Source: Heterohyrax brucei (Eukaryota; Chordata; Mammalia; Hyracoidea; Procaviidae). Taken from it: a stretch of DNA of 64,000 bases. The notes beneath the pieces were generated by a model that was given only the letters and a program-made list of their open reading frames with translations, did not search any database and was not told where the DNA came from. This document shows, piece by piece, positions 21,018 to 32,599 of this stretch. Location: assembly GCA_028571685.1 (NCBI GenBank), contig CM053141.1, positions 49,474,333 to 49,538,332 of the forward strand, in the 5' to 3' direction. The position numbers were made by a program, and so were the translations under genes. Every line of letters starts with the position of its first letter. Position 1 is the first letter of the stretch.

Positions 21018-22181
21018 AGTTATTTTTTATTGTGTTTTAAGTGAAAGCACATAGTCAGTTTCTCATACGAAAGCTTACAAACCCTTCCTTATATGACCCT
21101 GCTCTCCCCACATTGTGCCAGCACACTTCCTCCTCTCTATCCTGTATTTCCACAGTCCATTAAACCAGCCCTTGCCCCTTTCTGACTTCTCATCTTAGCT
21201 CTGGACAGGAGCTGCCTAGTTAGTCTCCTGTATCCACTTAAGCCAAGAAGCACACTCTTTACCTGGATCATTTTATATCTGATAGTCCAGTCTGAGGAGG
21301 TGGCTTTAGGAATACTTTCAGTTCTAGGCTGACGGAGAATCTGAGTGTAAAGTCTTCCAGGGGTCCTCTAGCCTGTCATACCATCTGTCATACCATACCT
21401 CTGTCATACCATCAAGTCTGGTCTTTTTACCAAGGTTTGAGTTCTAAAACCCAAATTTCTCTCATTCCATCAAGGACTCTTTGTTGAATTCCCTGTAAGG
21501 GCAGTCACTGGTGGTACCAGAATGCCATCTAGTTCTATCTGCCTCATGCTGATATAGTCTCTGGGTTATGCTACCCTTTTTGTGCTTGAGCTCATGCTTT
21601 TCTTGTGTCTTTGATGCTCTTTTATCTACTGTGGTCTAGGTGGGTTGAAACCAAGTAATACTTCGTAGATGGAAGCTTGCTAGCTTTTAAGGCCCCAGAC
21701 ACCACTTGTGATAGTGGGATACAGAACATTTTCTTAATAAACTTTGTTATGCCAACTGACCTAAATGTCCCCTGAAACTATAGTCTCCAGACCTGTGTAC
21801 CTGCTACACTGTCCCTCAAAGTGTTTGGATTTATTTAGCAAACTTCTTAGCTTTTTCTTTAGTCAAATTGTGCTGATTTTTCCTGTCCTGTGTTGTCCTT
21901 CCCTAGACCTAAAATAATTCTTGTCCGCTATCTAGTTAGTGAATAACCCCGCTCTCTCTCCCCACCCTCATAACCACCAGAGACTGTTTTCTTGTGTGCT
22001 AAAATCTTTCTTTGGGTCCGTATAATAGAGGCCTCATTCAATATCTGTCCTTTTGCAACTGACTAATTTCCCTGAGTGTAATTCCTTCCAAATTCCTCCA
22101 TGTTATGAAATGTTTCCCAGATTTACCGTTGTTCTTTATCATTGCATAACATTTCATTGTGTGAATATACCCATAGTTTAT

Positions 22182-22409
22182 TTATCCATTCACTGATGGG
22201 CACCTAGATTGATTCCATGTTTTTGCTATTGTAGATAGTACTGCAATGAACATAGGTGTACATGTATCTAGTTGTGTGGCAGCTCTTATTTCTCTAGCAT
22301 ATAGTCCAAGAATTGGGATTGTTAGATCATGTGGTATTTCTTTTTCCAGCTTTTTGAGAAAGCACCATAACAATTTCCAAAGTGGATGTATCATTTTACA
22401 TTCCCACAA
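22182..22409 (-). pseudogene. L1 ORF2 C-terminal remnant
   Basis: 75 residues open. DLTIPILGLYAREIR and DTCTPMFIAVLSTIAKTWNQ are hallmark C-terminal L1 ORF2 blocks. Confidence 0.9.
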
Positions 22410-22799
22410 GCAGTGAAGAAGAGTTTCACTCTTTCCACAGCCTCTCTAACATTTGTTGTTTTGTTTTTTGGATTATGGCCAACCTTATTAGTGTGAGGCG
22501 GTACCTCATTGTAATTTGGATTTGGATTTCTCTAATGGCTGATGTTTGTGAGCATTTCCTCATGCCTCTTTTGGCTGCCTGGATGTTTTCTTTGGAGAAC
22601 TGAATGTTTGTGTTCTTTAGTCATTAATTAATTGGGTTATTGGTTTTTTTCCTGTTAATGTTTTGTGGTACTTTGTAGATTATGGAATTAGATGTTGACT
22701 TGATACATGATTGTCAAATATTTTTTCTCTTATAGACAATCTTTTTACTCTCTTGATAAAGTCTTTGAACTAACATAAGTGTTTGATTTTTAGTAGTCC

Positions 22800-22836
22800 C
22801 CACGCCATGAGTCGGATCCGACTCAACGGCACTTGG
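22800..22836 (+). mobile_element. Ultra-short palindromic 3'-end module in L1
   Basis: Perfect palindrome GAGTCGGATCCGACTC at 22809-22824 followed by 'aacggcacttggc'. It interrupts L1 text ('tttttagtagtcccca' on the left, 'tatctattttctcatctg' on the right). No clear target duplication. Confidence 0.7.
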
Positions 22837-23289
22837 CATGTATCTATTTTCTCATCTGTTGTTCGTGCATAGTTGGTAAGATTTTGAAGTCTGTCTAAGC
22901 CATGTATTAGACCTTCCATTGTTGTCCCTATTTTTTCTTTCATGAGCTTTATTGTTTTAGCTTTACTTGGCTTATTTAGGTCTTTGATCCATTTTGATTT
23001 AGTTTTTGTGTGTAAGATATGGGTCTTGTTTCAGTTTTTTTGCAGATGGATGTCCAATTTTGCCAACATCATTTGTTAAAAGAGACTTTTTTTAATACCG
23101 GTTTACAATCTTCGGGCCTTTGCAAGTATCAACTGTTTATAGGAGGGTGGCGATATTTCTGGATTCTCTATTCTGTTACATTGGTCTACGTATCTGTTTT
23201 TGTACCAGTACTAGGCTGTTTTGACTACTGTGGCAGTGTAACAGGCTCTAAGATCAGGTAGTGTGAGGCCTCCCACTGTGTTCCTCTTC

Positions 23290-23780
23290 TTCAGTAGTGT
23301 ATTACTTGTCTGGGATTTCTCCCTTTTCCAAACAAAGTTAGTAATTTGTTTCTCCATCTCATTAAAAAGTGACTTGGAATTTGTACTGGGATTGAATTGT
23401 ATATGTAGATTGCTTTGTGTAGAACAGACATTTTCACAATGTTAAATTTTCCCATCCGTGAGCAAGGTAGGTTCTCCACTTAAGTAAGTCTGTTTTGGTT
23501 TCTTACAGTAGGATCTTGTACTTTTCTCTGTATAGATTTCTTACATCTCTGGTTAGATTTATTCCTAGACATTTTATCTTCTTGGGTTCTATAGCAAATG
23601 GTATTGACTTGATGATTTCCTCTTTGATGACCTCTTTGTGTAAAGGAATCTTACTGATTTATTTATGTTTATCTTATATCCTGATACTTTGCTGAACTCT
23701 TCTGTTGGTTCTAGTAGTTTATTTATGGGTTCTTTAGGGTTTTCTGTGTATAGTATCATATCATCTGCACGTAGGGGTAC
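23290..23780 (-). pseudogene. L1 ORF2 reverse-transcriptase remnant
   Basis: The reverse strand gives [13 protein letters not shown] with the aspartate pair at about 23760-23768, the L1 RT active site. The residue before ADD, normally F or Y, is R. Downstream (23479-23291) GKFNIVKMSVLHKAIYIYNS is the L1 block after RT. Confidence 0.8.
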
Positions 23781-23999
23781 TTGTACTTCTTCTTTACCAA
23801 TGCGGATACCCTCTATATCATTGTTTTGTCTAATTGCTCTGGCCAGACAGACCTTCTAGCACAAAGTTGAATGGAAGTGTTTATTAAGTTCTTCTACTTT
23901 TCCTTGTGATACGTTTGGTAGATGATGTGAATCTAGAAATTTGTCCATTTCTTCCAGGTTTTCAAATCTGTTAGGTTACAATTTTTCATAGTATTCTGT

Positions 24000-24455
24000 T
24001 GTCGTGGATTGCATTGTATCCCCCCCAAAATGTATGCATTGATTTGTCTTAGCTACAAGTGCCAGTATGGTACAATTCCTCCCATGTGTTGTGAATCCTG
24101 CCTCTGTAATATTGATGATAGAGAATGGGCAGCAGCTGTGCTGGTGAGGCAGGACTCATGTTACCAGGTGCAGCATATAAGGGAGATGAGTGAGCGTAGA
24201 GAGTTGGGAACCTCATACCACCAAGAAGGCAGTAACAAGAGCACAGCACATCCTTTGGATCTGAGGTTCCTGTGCCAAGATGCTCTCCTTGAACTGGGAC
24301 TCAGCCACTGGACTTTGACAATTTCTTCTATTGAATGGACTTGTAATTTATAAATGGATTTGTCACTTACCGGACTGTATCAGATAAAGTTTCTCTTCAC
24401 AAAACCTTCCATTTCTGGTATTTTTCTGTTAGAGCAGTACCGGGTGATTAAAACA
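24000..24455 (+). mobile_element. Solo LTR inserted in L1
   Basis: 456 bp, starting TGTCGTGGATTG and ending 'gtgattaaaaca'. Flanked by a perfect 5-bp duplication TCTGT (23995-23999 and 24456-24460). Same family as 5531-6023 and 42763-43322, sharing the 'gggaacctcataccaccaag' block. Antisense to the L1. Confidence 0.88.
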
Positions 24456-25020
24456 TCTGTTATGATACTTTTAATTTTGATTGAGTCTGTGGTGACATCT
24501 CCTGTTTCATTTCCTGTTTGGCTTATTTGTTTCCTCCCCTGTTTTTTTTGTGAGTTTAGCTGATGGTTTATCAATTTTGTTGATCTTTTCAAAAAAGTGA
24601 CTTTTGGTTTTGTTAATTCTTTCAATTGTTTTCTATTCTCTAATTCATTTAGTTTTGCTCTAACCTTCTGGTGTCCAAGAGGTTCTTTTGTTTTTCTCTT
24701 TCTTCTTGTTCAAATTGTAAGGTTAATTCTTTGGTTTGGGCCTTTTCTTCATTCTGGGTGTGTACACTGATAGAGATAAACTAACCTCTAAGCATTGTTT
24801 TTGCTGTATCCTACAAGTTCTGGTAAGATGTGTTTTCATTCTCCTTTATTACATAAATTTCTTTATTGCATCTTTGATTTCTTCTATTATCCCACAAATT
24901 TTTGAGCAAGGTATTGTTCAGTTTCCATGAGTTCAAATTTCTACTCATGTTTTTCCTGCTATGGATTTCAACTTTTACAGTTTTGTGATCTTAGAAGATG
25001 CTTTACAATAGTTCAGTGGT

Positions 25021-25257
25021 TTAGATTTTGTTGAGGTTTACTTTATGACCTAATATATGGTCAGTTCTGAGGAACATTCCACCTGCATTGGAAAAGAAGG
25101 TGAGCTTGTCTGTTGTTGGGTAAAAAGTTCTGTATACCCTATAACTCGACAACAGTGGGTGGGTGGATATGTCGATAAAGTCTAGTTGGTTAATTGTCAC
25201 AATAAGATCTTCTGTACTTTTACTGAGCTGTTTTCTGGATGATCTGTGTGTTACCAA
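25021..25257 (-). pseudogene. L1 ORF2 endonuclease remnant
   Basis: 78 residues open. STEDLIVTINQLDFIDI, then FFSNAGGMFLRTDHILGHK, match the endonuclease end of L1 ORF2, where the DHI region holds a catalytic acid and histidine. Confidence 0.9.
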
Positions 25258-26145
25258 AAGTGGACTGTTGAAGTCTCCCCCTATTATTGTGGAGTGATCT
25301 ATCTCATTTTTTCAATGCTGTCAGTATTTGTTCAACATATGTAGATGCTCTGGTATTGAGTGCATAAATATTAAACACTGTTATACTCTGCTTATGTATT
25401 GAAACTTTTAGAATAAATTGTGACCATCTTTCTTCATGATGGTGGATTTACATTAAAATCTATTTTACCTGAGATTAATATTGCCACTTGTGCTCTTCTT
25501 TGCATGTTGTTAACCTTTGATTTTCAGTTTCTTCATATCTTTGAATCTAAAGTGTGTTTCTTGTAAGCAATATACAAACAGATACAGTTTTTTTTAATCC
25601 AAGCTGCTACTGTCTGCTTCTTTACATTCAGTATAATTATTGATAGGTATGTGTTTAGTGCTTTCACTTTGGTGCCTTTATTTTTGTGTTGTTGATATTT
25701 TCTTTGTTCTTAATACCCTGTTCTGGGTCATTTTTCTTCATGAGTTTACCTTTTACCCTTTTCAGTGTTGGTTTTCTGTTTGTTGAGAGTCTTGTATTAT
25801 GTTTCTCGTTTTGGTATGTGGCGTTGTTAGTTTGCTTTGCAACTACCCTTTTGATCCCCTTTAATATTCTGCATTTAAACCAATCTTTAACTTCCGTATA
25901 TCTCTTTAATTTCCTTTCCATATGAAAGGTTTATTACTACTGCGATATATCCCTCTTTATAGTGTGATGATGTCATAGTTTTCATGTTGAGATCTCTGGT
26001 TCCCTACTTTTAATATTTTAGCTTTGACTGAACTTTGCATCTTCCCTAACTGAGTAGGACTCGGTATGCTGTATTCTACATTGCATCCTTAAGTATACAT
26101 CTGATGTTATTGCTGCTCTGAAGAAAGAACTTCTTTCAGTATATC

Positions 26146-26400
26146 TCACAATTTTGGTTTGGTTTTTGCACTCTCTAAGTGTCTTTTGTCTGAGAATGTC
26201 TTAATTTCACCATCATATTGGAAAGACAATTTTGTAGGGTGTGTAATTTTTGGTTGAAAGTTTTTCTCCTTCAAGGCTTTGTATGTGTCATCCCATTCCC
26301 TTCTTGCCAACATGATTTCTGCCGAGAACTCAGAGGAAAGCCTATCAGGCTTCCCTTTGTACATTAGTTTTGCTTTTAGCCTAGCTGCCTTTAAGAGCAT
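26146..26400 (-). pseudogene. L1 ORF1 C-terminal remnant
   Basis: 84 residues open. KGKPDRLSSEFSAEIMLARR, then ALKEKNFQPKITHPTKLSF, are the C-terminal RNA-binding domain of L1 ORF1p. Coiled-coil part upstream is broken. Confidence 0.9.
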
Positions 26401-27179
26401 CTCTTTATGTTTAATTTTATTAAGCTTGTTTATAATATATCTAGATGTCTTTCTTTTGGGGTCTAGTTTTTGTGTTCAATAAACATCTTGAATATCTGTA
26501 TTCTTTTCTTTAATGATTTCAGGAAATTTTCTGTCAGCAACTCTTCAACAGTTCTCTCTGTATTTTCTGCTATCCTTCCCAGTTCAGAACTCCAGTTATT
26601 CACAGATTATTCCTCTTGATAGAGCCCCACATGCTTCTTGATGCTTTCTCATTTTTCTAGCTTCTTTTATCTGATTTCTCCTCATAAATGCTGGTTGTCA
26701 GCTGGTTTATCTTCAGTCTCACTAGTTCTGCACTCCATTTTCTCTGTCCTGCTACTTTGGCTTATGTTGAATTACCTAATTCTGTAATTTTGTTACTGAT
26801 CTACTGGATTTCAGATCATTGATGTTCTAGCAGTTTGTGTAGCTTATTAAATATTTAATTTTATTCTGCTGAATTTTGTTTAATCTCTAGAAGGGCTCTA
26901 TACATAATTCTTTTGTATTCTACCTCCGGTAATTTCAGAAAAGCTTCTTCATCTGGGAAGTTTTTTGATTCATTATTTTGGGAGTTTTCTGGTGCCATGG
27001 TGACCTGCCTCTTTAAATGGCTAGCTATTGATTGTTATCTTCATGCCATCCAGAAGCTGGTCAGTTTCTCTTATGTTACACCAACAGGAGCTGTTTCATA
27101 GTTCTAGGAAGGGAGCAAGTAAGGGCACTGTTTGATTTGGTCACCAGTGACCTCTGTGTTTCCTAGGTGCAGCTGATTT

Positions 27180-28330
27180 ATGCATAGCTTCTCTGGCAAT
27201 ATAGACTCTGTCAAGTCCCATAATGCTGCTTGGCTTGGTGGCTGGCCCAAGCTGGGCTCTCATGGCTGGAAGGCCCCAGCTCTTGGCTGGTAAAGATGGC
27301 AAGCTACCTGTGTTGACTATCTGGTGTCATGCTAGTGAAGACTATGGTGTAGCTCAGAGAAGGAAGGAGATAGATATGCCACTATACAAGGGTTGCCTGG
27401 GACTGCTGCATTCTCTAGATGAGCTTAAAAACTAGTTTTCTGCTGAGAGGGGTGCTGTCCATTGACATCCAAAAGTAGCTATGTCCACAGAGGTAGCAGA
27501 TCCCACCTCCTGACTGGCAAAGACCGCACCCTACTTATGGAGTCTCCTGGGGGGGCATCAGCTGATGCTATGATGTGACTCAGTGAAGGGTGGTGGAAGT
27601 GGCAACACCACAGTCAGCCACCATTCACTGTTGCTTTTGCTAGCTGCTCTTAACTTAAAAGCTGCTTTTCTGTTGAGAGTCATTTACCAGATGCTGCTGA
27701 TAGCAGCCAGGCCCTCAGGGGTGGCAGGCCCAGCCTCTTGGCTGACAAAGATGACACCTCATTGGCCATCTGCAGGTGCTAGGATGCCACTCAAGGATGG
27801 AAGGGGTTAGGGCACTGCCTAACTCAGCTGTCAGCTGCCACTATGTTCTCCAGGAACCATTGTATTAAAAACAGCTTTTCTGCTGGAAGAAGCCCTATCC
27901 AGACAGGCGCTGCTGCTCAGGGTGATAATCAGCTCCAACTGAGCCCTCAGGTATGGCTGATTCTGCCTCTCAGCTGACTGAGATGGTATCCTGCCTGAGC
28001 AGCCTCTCCTACAATGATATAGTTAAGAGTAGAAGGCAGGGAGGGGCACTGGTACCCTCAGTTGGCAGCTGCTGCTGGGTTCTCTAGATATGACTGCTTG
28101 AAGCTCAGTCTGTCTGCTGCAGGATACCCTGTTTGCTTAAGCATTGCAGTTAATCGTAATATCCAGCCTGTGCCAAGCTCTCAGGCTTGGCAGTCTCAGT
28201 CTTAGTCTCAGCCTCCTGGTTAACAAAGGGCATCTATATCTCTAATCCTCTCAGGTGCTGCACCAGCAGAAGCAGGACTTGCTGTGCCCCTGTCTTGCTG
28301 CTGACAAGGTAGTTTCCTCCTTCCAGTCTC
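27180..28330 (-). repeat. L1 5' monomers, about 230 bp each
   Basis: A block like 'ttctgctgagagg' recurs near 27437, 27668, 27880 and 28110. A block like 'ttggctgacaaagatg' recurs near 27278, 27514, 27739, 27975 and 28213. Spacing is 212-244 bp. GC-richer than neighbours. Position upstream of ORF1 suggests promoter monomers, as known for rodent L1. Confidence 0.7.
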
Positions 28331-28474
28331 CTGGTACAATCTCACGACACTACATCTGACTTTGGAGCTCCCAGAATATCCATATTGCTCTGTTCAATTA
28401 CTTTTTTAGGCCTTAATTCTCAGAGGAAATTGAGGAGAGGTGTGTCTAGTTATACCACTTTGACCCCACCACCT

Positions 28475-28700
28475 GGAAAATTTCTTGACTTTTTTGGGGG
28501 GTGGAGTTTTCTGAAGCCATCATGGTCTGCTTCTTTAAGTGACTTGATGTTGACTATTATCTCTGAGCCATCAGTAAGTCATATTTATTTATTTTATGTT
28601 TATGGACCTACTCTCCTTTCTCAGTCTCTCATTCTGATTTCTCAATTTTCCCATTGATGTTCAGGCCTCCTAGAAGATCATATATAATCATTTTATTTAT
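28475..28700 (-). mobile_element. Second L1 5'/ORF1-proximal fragment
   Basis: 28490-28560 ('ggagttttctgaagccatc', 'ctgcttctttaagtgactt') repeats 26975-27060 of the main L1 in the same orientation. Either a tandem L1 head or a separate truncated copy. Confidence 0.5.
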
Positions 28701-29697
28701 TTATTGCATGTTTGTTGTCAAAAGAATCACAGGAAGAGTCTGACTACTTAGCCTCGCCTCTCCTATATAGTTTTTTTTTTTTTTGAAGAAAATTTTTTCC
28801 CCTACATCTCTGATATTAACATTTGGAATGTGTGTATGTTATTCATGCTCTGATGTTACATTATCTACAAAGTGTATAAGCTAGAATATATTTTAACTTG
28901 ATAAAATTCCAATCACACAGATGTTGATTTTTTAAAAAATCTTTGAGTTTAACCTGTTAAATGTGAGCAATAAATTCTGTTTTCCTCTGTTGTAGTATAT
29001 GGTATCGAAATAGCTTTGTATTTCCAAAATTTAATTTAATGCTTATTGTTAGATTTAGAAGCTTTTCTCTGAAGAACTCAGTGTTCTTTGGTTGGCATCT
29101 CATTGTATATTTCTAAGGAAGAGAATTACTTTGGGAAACAACAAAAACACAGCTCCTTTAAGTAATATGTGAATATTTTTTAACCAAGTGGTCACCTCTG
29201 TACCCTTAATTTGAAATAGTGGGAAAGTATTTCTTCCAATAAGTGCCTCACCTCTGTGTTAAATTGAGATGGATTCTTAGATTTCTCTTCAGTGGTTCAA
29301 TGAGACTGTCTTATGTGTTCAAGGAGAGTTAGGAGTCTATGTTGCTGTTGCCTTATCTGTAAGGCATAATTTTGTAATACCATTCATTTCCTTTCTACTT
29401 TTTCATCCAACTTTCTTTTCAGAAACAAGAAAAAATAATTATGGTGGAGAGGAATAATCTTCCATCTATGTTACTGTACCTACTCACCAATCCTAAGTGT
29501 GTCCAGCTCTTTTCTTTTTTGTTATTTTTTTGTGTGTGTGTGTGTGTGAAAGACATCAGTCGTATTTGCCTGAGCAGAATCTAGTCATTCTTCTTTCAGT
29601 AACAGTTCCTGATTTCCTTTTCAGGAATCACTTTTCTCTTATTCCTTGTTCATGTGCTTTAGATAGAGTGACTCTTATCCTTTGAAGCTAAGGATGG
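28701..29697. other. No gene; unassigned
   Basis: AT-rich spacer with a T run at about 28771 and a TG microsatellite at about 29531-29548. Nothing else recognised. Confidence 0.45.
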
Positions 29698-30110
29698 TGT
29701 TATGGATTGAGTTTTGTGCCCTAAAAGAATATGCTGAAGTACTTAACCCTGTACCTGTGAACATGACCTTGTTTGGAAATATGATTTTCCTTTGAAATTA
29801 ATAAGGGTCCTAATACTTCCTGAGTCATGTTCTATAAAACAGGAGAACAGACACAGAAGCAGTATCCCACAGTGGAAAGATGCCATGTAAAGGTACGTCT
29901 ACAGGTAGCAAAGGATATCTGGCAGAAACCAGACGCTAGGAGAAAAGCATGGAGCAGTTTCTCTGTAACAATTTTCAGATGGAATTGACACAGCCAGTCC
30001 CTTGATTAGAACTGCTAGCTTCTAGAACTGTGAAATTATAAATTTATGTTATTTAAAGCCACTCACTTTGTGACATTCTGTTATGGAAATTCCAAGAAGT
30101 TAAGGAAGGC
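29698..30110 (+). mobile_element. MLT1-like LTR (ERVL-MaLR)
   Basis: Starts TGTTATGGATTGAG, then 'gtacctgtgaacatgacctt' and 'gtttggaaatatgattt'; ends with 'cagaactgtgaaat'-like 'ctagaactgtgaaattataa' and 'ttctgttatgg'. These words in this order mark MLT1-class LTRs. Confidence 0.85.
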
Positions 30111-30933
30111 AGTTACACGACCAGGCTTGGCAGTGTTCCATGTCTCTGCCCACAGTGATTGGTTCCGAGATGAGTACATCATCCAATTCATGTTAATGGT
30201 ACTTAATTCTGAAACTACTGTTTGAAGCACTGATAAAGAAAAAAAAAGGTCTTTCCATCAGACTTGAGAGGATGCTATCAAAAGAGAAAAGATACTGGAC
30301 AACAGAGTCAACCCAGTAGTAGGATGACTGCTGATAACATCATTTGGATGTTCAGAAACAGGCATGCCTAAAGATAATGAGTCCAGAACTTTTTAGTTAT
30401 AAATATCCCTCTTTCATTTGTTTAGACTTACTCACTTTGAAGTTCTGTTATTTGGATTAAAATAATTCTTCTTTTTCCATTATATTTTGAAAGCCCTAGT
30501 ATTTGGTATCATAGAAACAAAAATACCAGCGATAGCTATCTGTGAACTAGTTGTGAACTTTTTTACAATCTGTAATGTGTGTATGTTAAAAAATGTCATG
30601 AACACAACTGATTTTCTCTATCATTTTGTGATGAAATTAAAACACAAATTATTATAGAATCACAAAATTTCAAGTTAGAAAGAACTTCAGAGACCTTTTA
30701 GTCCAATCCATTTGTTTTGTATGGAATGTAAATTACTGCCATATAGAAAGCATTTGGATGTAATAATTAGGCTGTATGATAAAACAGGAAGAGCACAAAT
30801 TCAGTGTCATGTATACCTATATTGTTACCTGTTACCCAGGAAATCTTTCGTGAGTTAATTAAACTCTTTGTGTGTCAGTTCCGTAGTTACCATTCCAATG
30901 CCTATCTTGTAACTGACACTGGCTACAATAACT
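30111..30933. other. Spacer with possible old repeat
   Basis: No gene. 'tagaatcacaaaatttcaag' to 'tagtccaatccatttg' (30655-30715) resembles a very old mammalian interspersed element, and 30770-30900 may be a MIR. Both are weak. Confidence 0.35.
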
Positions 30934-31097
30934 TTTGGAAACCCTAGTGGTGCAGCAGACAAGAGCTACATCTGCTAACCAAAAAGTTCACAGTTCAAAT
31001 CCACCAAGCACTTCTTAGAAACCCACTGGGGCTTGTCCTATAGGGTTGCGGTGAATTGGAATTGACCCAGTGCAATGGGTTTGGTTTGCTTTATGGT
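30934..31097 (+). mobile_element. AfroSINE, short type
   Basis: 'ggaaaccctagtggtgcagc' to 'gtgcaatgggtttggtttgc'. First of a run of SINEs. Confidence 0.93.
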
Positions 31098-31104
31098 AAC
31101 CATT

Positions 31105-31257
31105 GAGGCCCTGGTGGCACAGTGGCTTAAGAGTTTAGCTGCTGACAAGAAGCTTGGCACTTCATTTCAATCAGCTACAACTTGGAAACCCTAAGAGGTA
31201 CTTCTCTGTTCTGTGAGGTTGCTATGAGCTGGATTTGATTAATGGCACTGGTTTGCT
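31105..31257 (+). mobile_element. AfroSINE
   Basis: 'gaggccctggtggcacagtg' to 'gattaatggcactggtttgc'. Confidence 0.88.
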
Positions 31258-31288
31258 AAGGTCTTTTATAAGATTACTCATACTGTCA

Positions 31289-31462
31289 GGAAACTGTGCT
31301 GGCATAGTGGGTAAGTGCTATGGTGGCTAACCGAAAAGCTGGGAGTTCAAATCCACCAAGCATTCCTTGGAAGCTATATGGGTGGATCTACTCTGTCCTG
31401 TAGGATTGTTATCAGTTGGAATCTACTTGAAGGCAATGGGTTTGGTGTTTTTGTTTCTGTTT
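31289..31462 (+). mobile_element. AfroSINE, short type
   Basis: 'aaactgtgctggcatagtgg' to 'aaggcaatgggtttggtgt'. The open frame 31315-31500 is SINE sequence. Confidence 0.9.
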
Positions 31463-31465
31463 TTT

Positions 31466-31535
31466 ATACACAGGGTCACCATGAGCTGGAGTCAACTTAA
31501 AGGCAATTGATTTGGTTTTGGTATTTTGTTCTTGT
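31466..31535 (+). mobile_element. AfroSINE 3' tail only
   Basis: 'cagggtcaccatgagctgga', then 'gtcaacttaaaggcaattga' and 'tttggttttgg'. Either a 5'-truncated copy or a duplication of the tail of the preceding SINE. Confidence 0.75.
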
Positions 31536-31571
31536 ATCTGTTAGTAACTCTCCATTTGCACTATAACCGTC

Positions 31572-31731
31572 TATAAACCTATTGCCATTGCTTTGATCCT
31601 GACTCACAGTAATGGTACAGAGTAGAGTAGAACTGCCCCAGAAAGTTTCCAAGGAGCGCCTGGTGAATCTGAACTTCTGACCTTTTGGTTAGCAGTCTTA
31701 GCACTTACCACTGTGTGACCAAGATTTCCAT
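31572..31731 (-). mobile_element. AfroSINE, short type
   Basis: Reverse: 'cctattgccattgctttgat', 'agagtagaactgccccagaa', 'gaccttttggttagcagtct'. Confidence 0.9.
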
Positions 31732-31749
31732 AACCGTTTGTACTTGTTG

Positions 31750-31960
31750 ATTTATTCCTTTTTAAGTCTGCTTGTCAAAGAACAATGGAAAGGAGAAAGG
31801 CTTTCTCTGGAGAATGTTTTCAGGCATCTGTCCATTGGCCGTCAAGTGAGATAATAAGTATGCTCAAAATAAGGAAACTTTGTTATTGTTCTCCTCCCAC
31901 TACCCTCACACTTTTATATCTGAGGTTAACCTTGCATTTCATAAAGTGCTATATACATTA
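31750..31960 (+). mobile_element. LTR fragment, repeats 33140-33300
   Basis: 'agaatgttttcaggcatctg', 'tccattggccgtcaagtg', 'gtatgctcaaaata' parallel the 33195-33265 stretch in the same order. Only the 3' third of the LTR at 32600-33446. Confidence 0.65.
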
Positions 31961-31989
31961 GGTGACAAGAGTAGCTCTCTGTATGACTG

Positions 31990-32180
31990 TTATTGTTGTG
32001 TGTCATTGAGTAGAGGCTGACTCATAGTGACTGTAGGATGGAAAAGAACTGCTTCACAGAGCTTTGAAGACTTTACAGAAGCAGGCTGCCATGTATTTCT
32101 CTTCTGGAGTGGATGGTGGATTTGAACCACCAACCTTTGGATTAGCAGCCAAGCACTTAACCATTGTGCCACTAGGTCTC
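31990..32180 (-). mobile_element. AfroSINE, long type
   Basis: Reverse: 'agaagcaggctgccatgtat', 'gatttgaaccaccaaccttt', 'gtgccactaggtctc'. Confidence 0.9.
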
Positions 32181-32599
32181 AGAGGGCTGATTTTGAGAGT
32201 GAAGACTTGGGCAGTGGTAGTGAATAATACTTAAGCAGAAAAAAGCTGATATCATAAAGATTAGGATATGTGTGGCATATATGTGAAAAAGAATGGAGCT
32301 GTGGACCGAGTCTTAACAGTATTTTAGGAAAATCAGAAGGATAAAATGCAATGGACACTTTCTGTGGTATTAGTAAGTGCTGCACTTTTAGCTATTCGTC
32401 TCTAGTTTGGCCATTAAGAAAAATAAGTGCATTTAGGGCACTGAGGGAAGGAGGAGCCAGAGAGATTCCCCCCAGCTATCACCCCCTTGATGCTTCAACT
32501 GCCTCCCTTGACTCGTCAAATTTTTATGTTGTCCTTATCTGCTATTTTTGTTTTTACTTTAATCTGTATCATAAATATTTGAGAAGGTTGGTTTGAAGG
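32181..32599. other. No gene; unassigned
   Basis: Nothing recognised; short frames on both strands only. Confidence 0.4.

Larger units (their letters stand above)
21018..28470 (-). mobile_element. Nearly full-length L1 LINE
   Basis: About 7.4 kb on the reverse strand: tandem 5' monomers (about 28330-27180), ORF1 remnant, ORF2 remnant (about 26060-22130) and a long 3' UTR (about 22130-21018). Interrupted by a solo LTR (24000-24455) and a tiny 3'-end module (about 22800-22836). Many stops. The 3' UTR matches the copies at 44.2 kb (same strand) and 35.8 and 61.6 kb (opposite strand). Confidence 0.88.
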
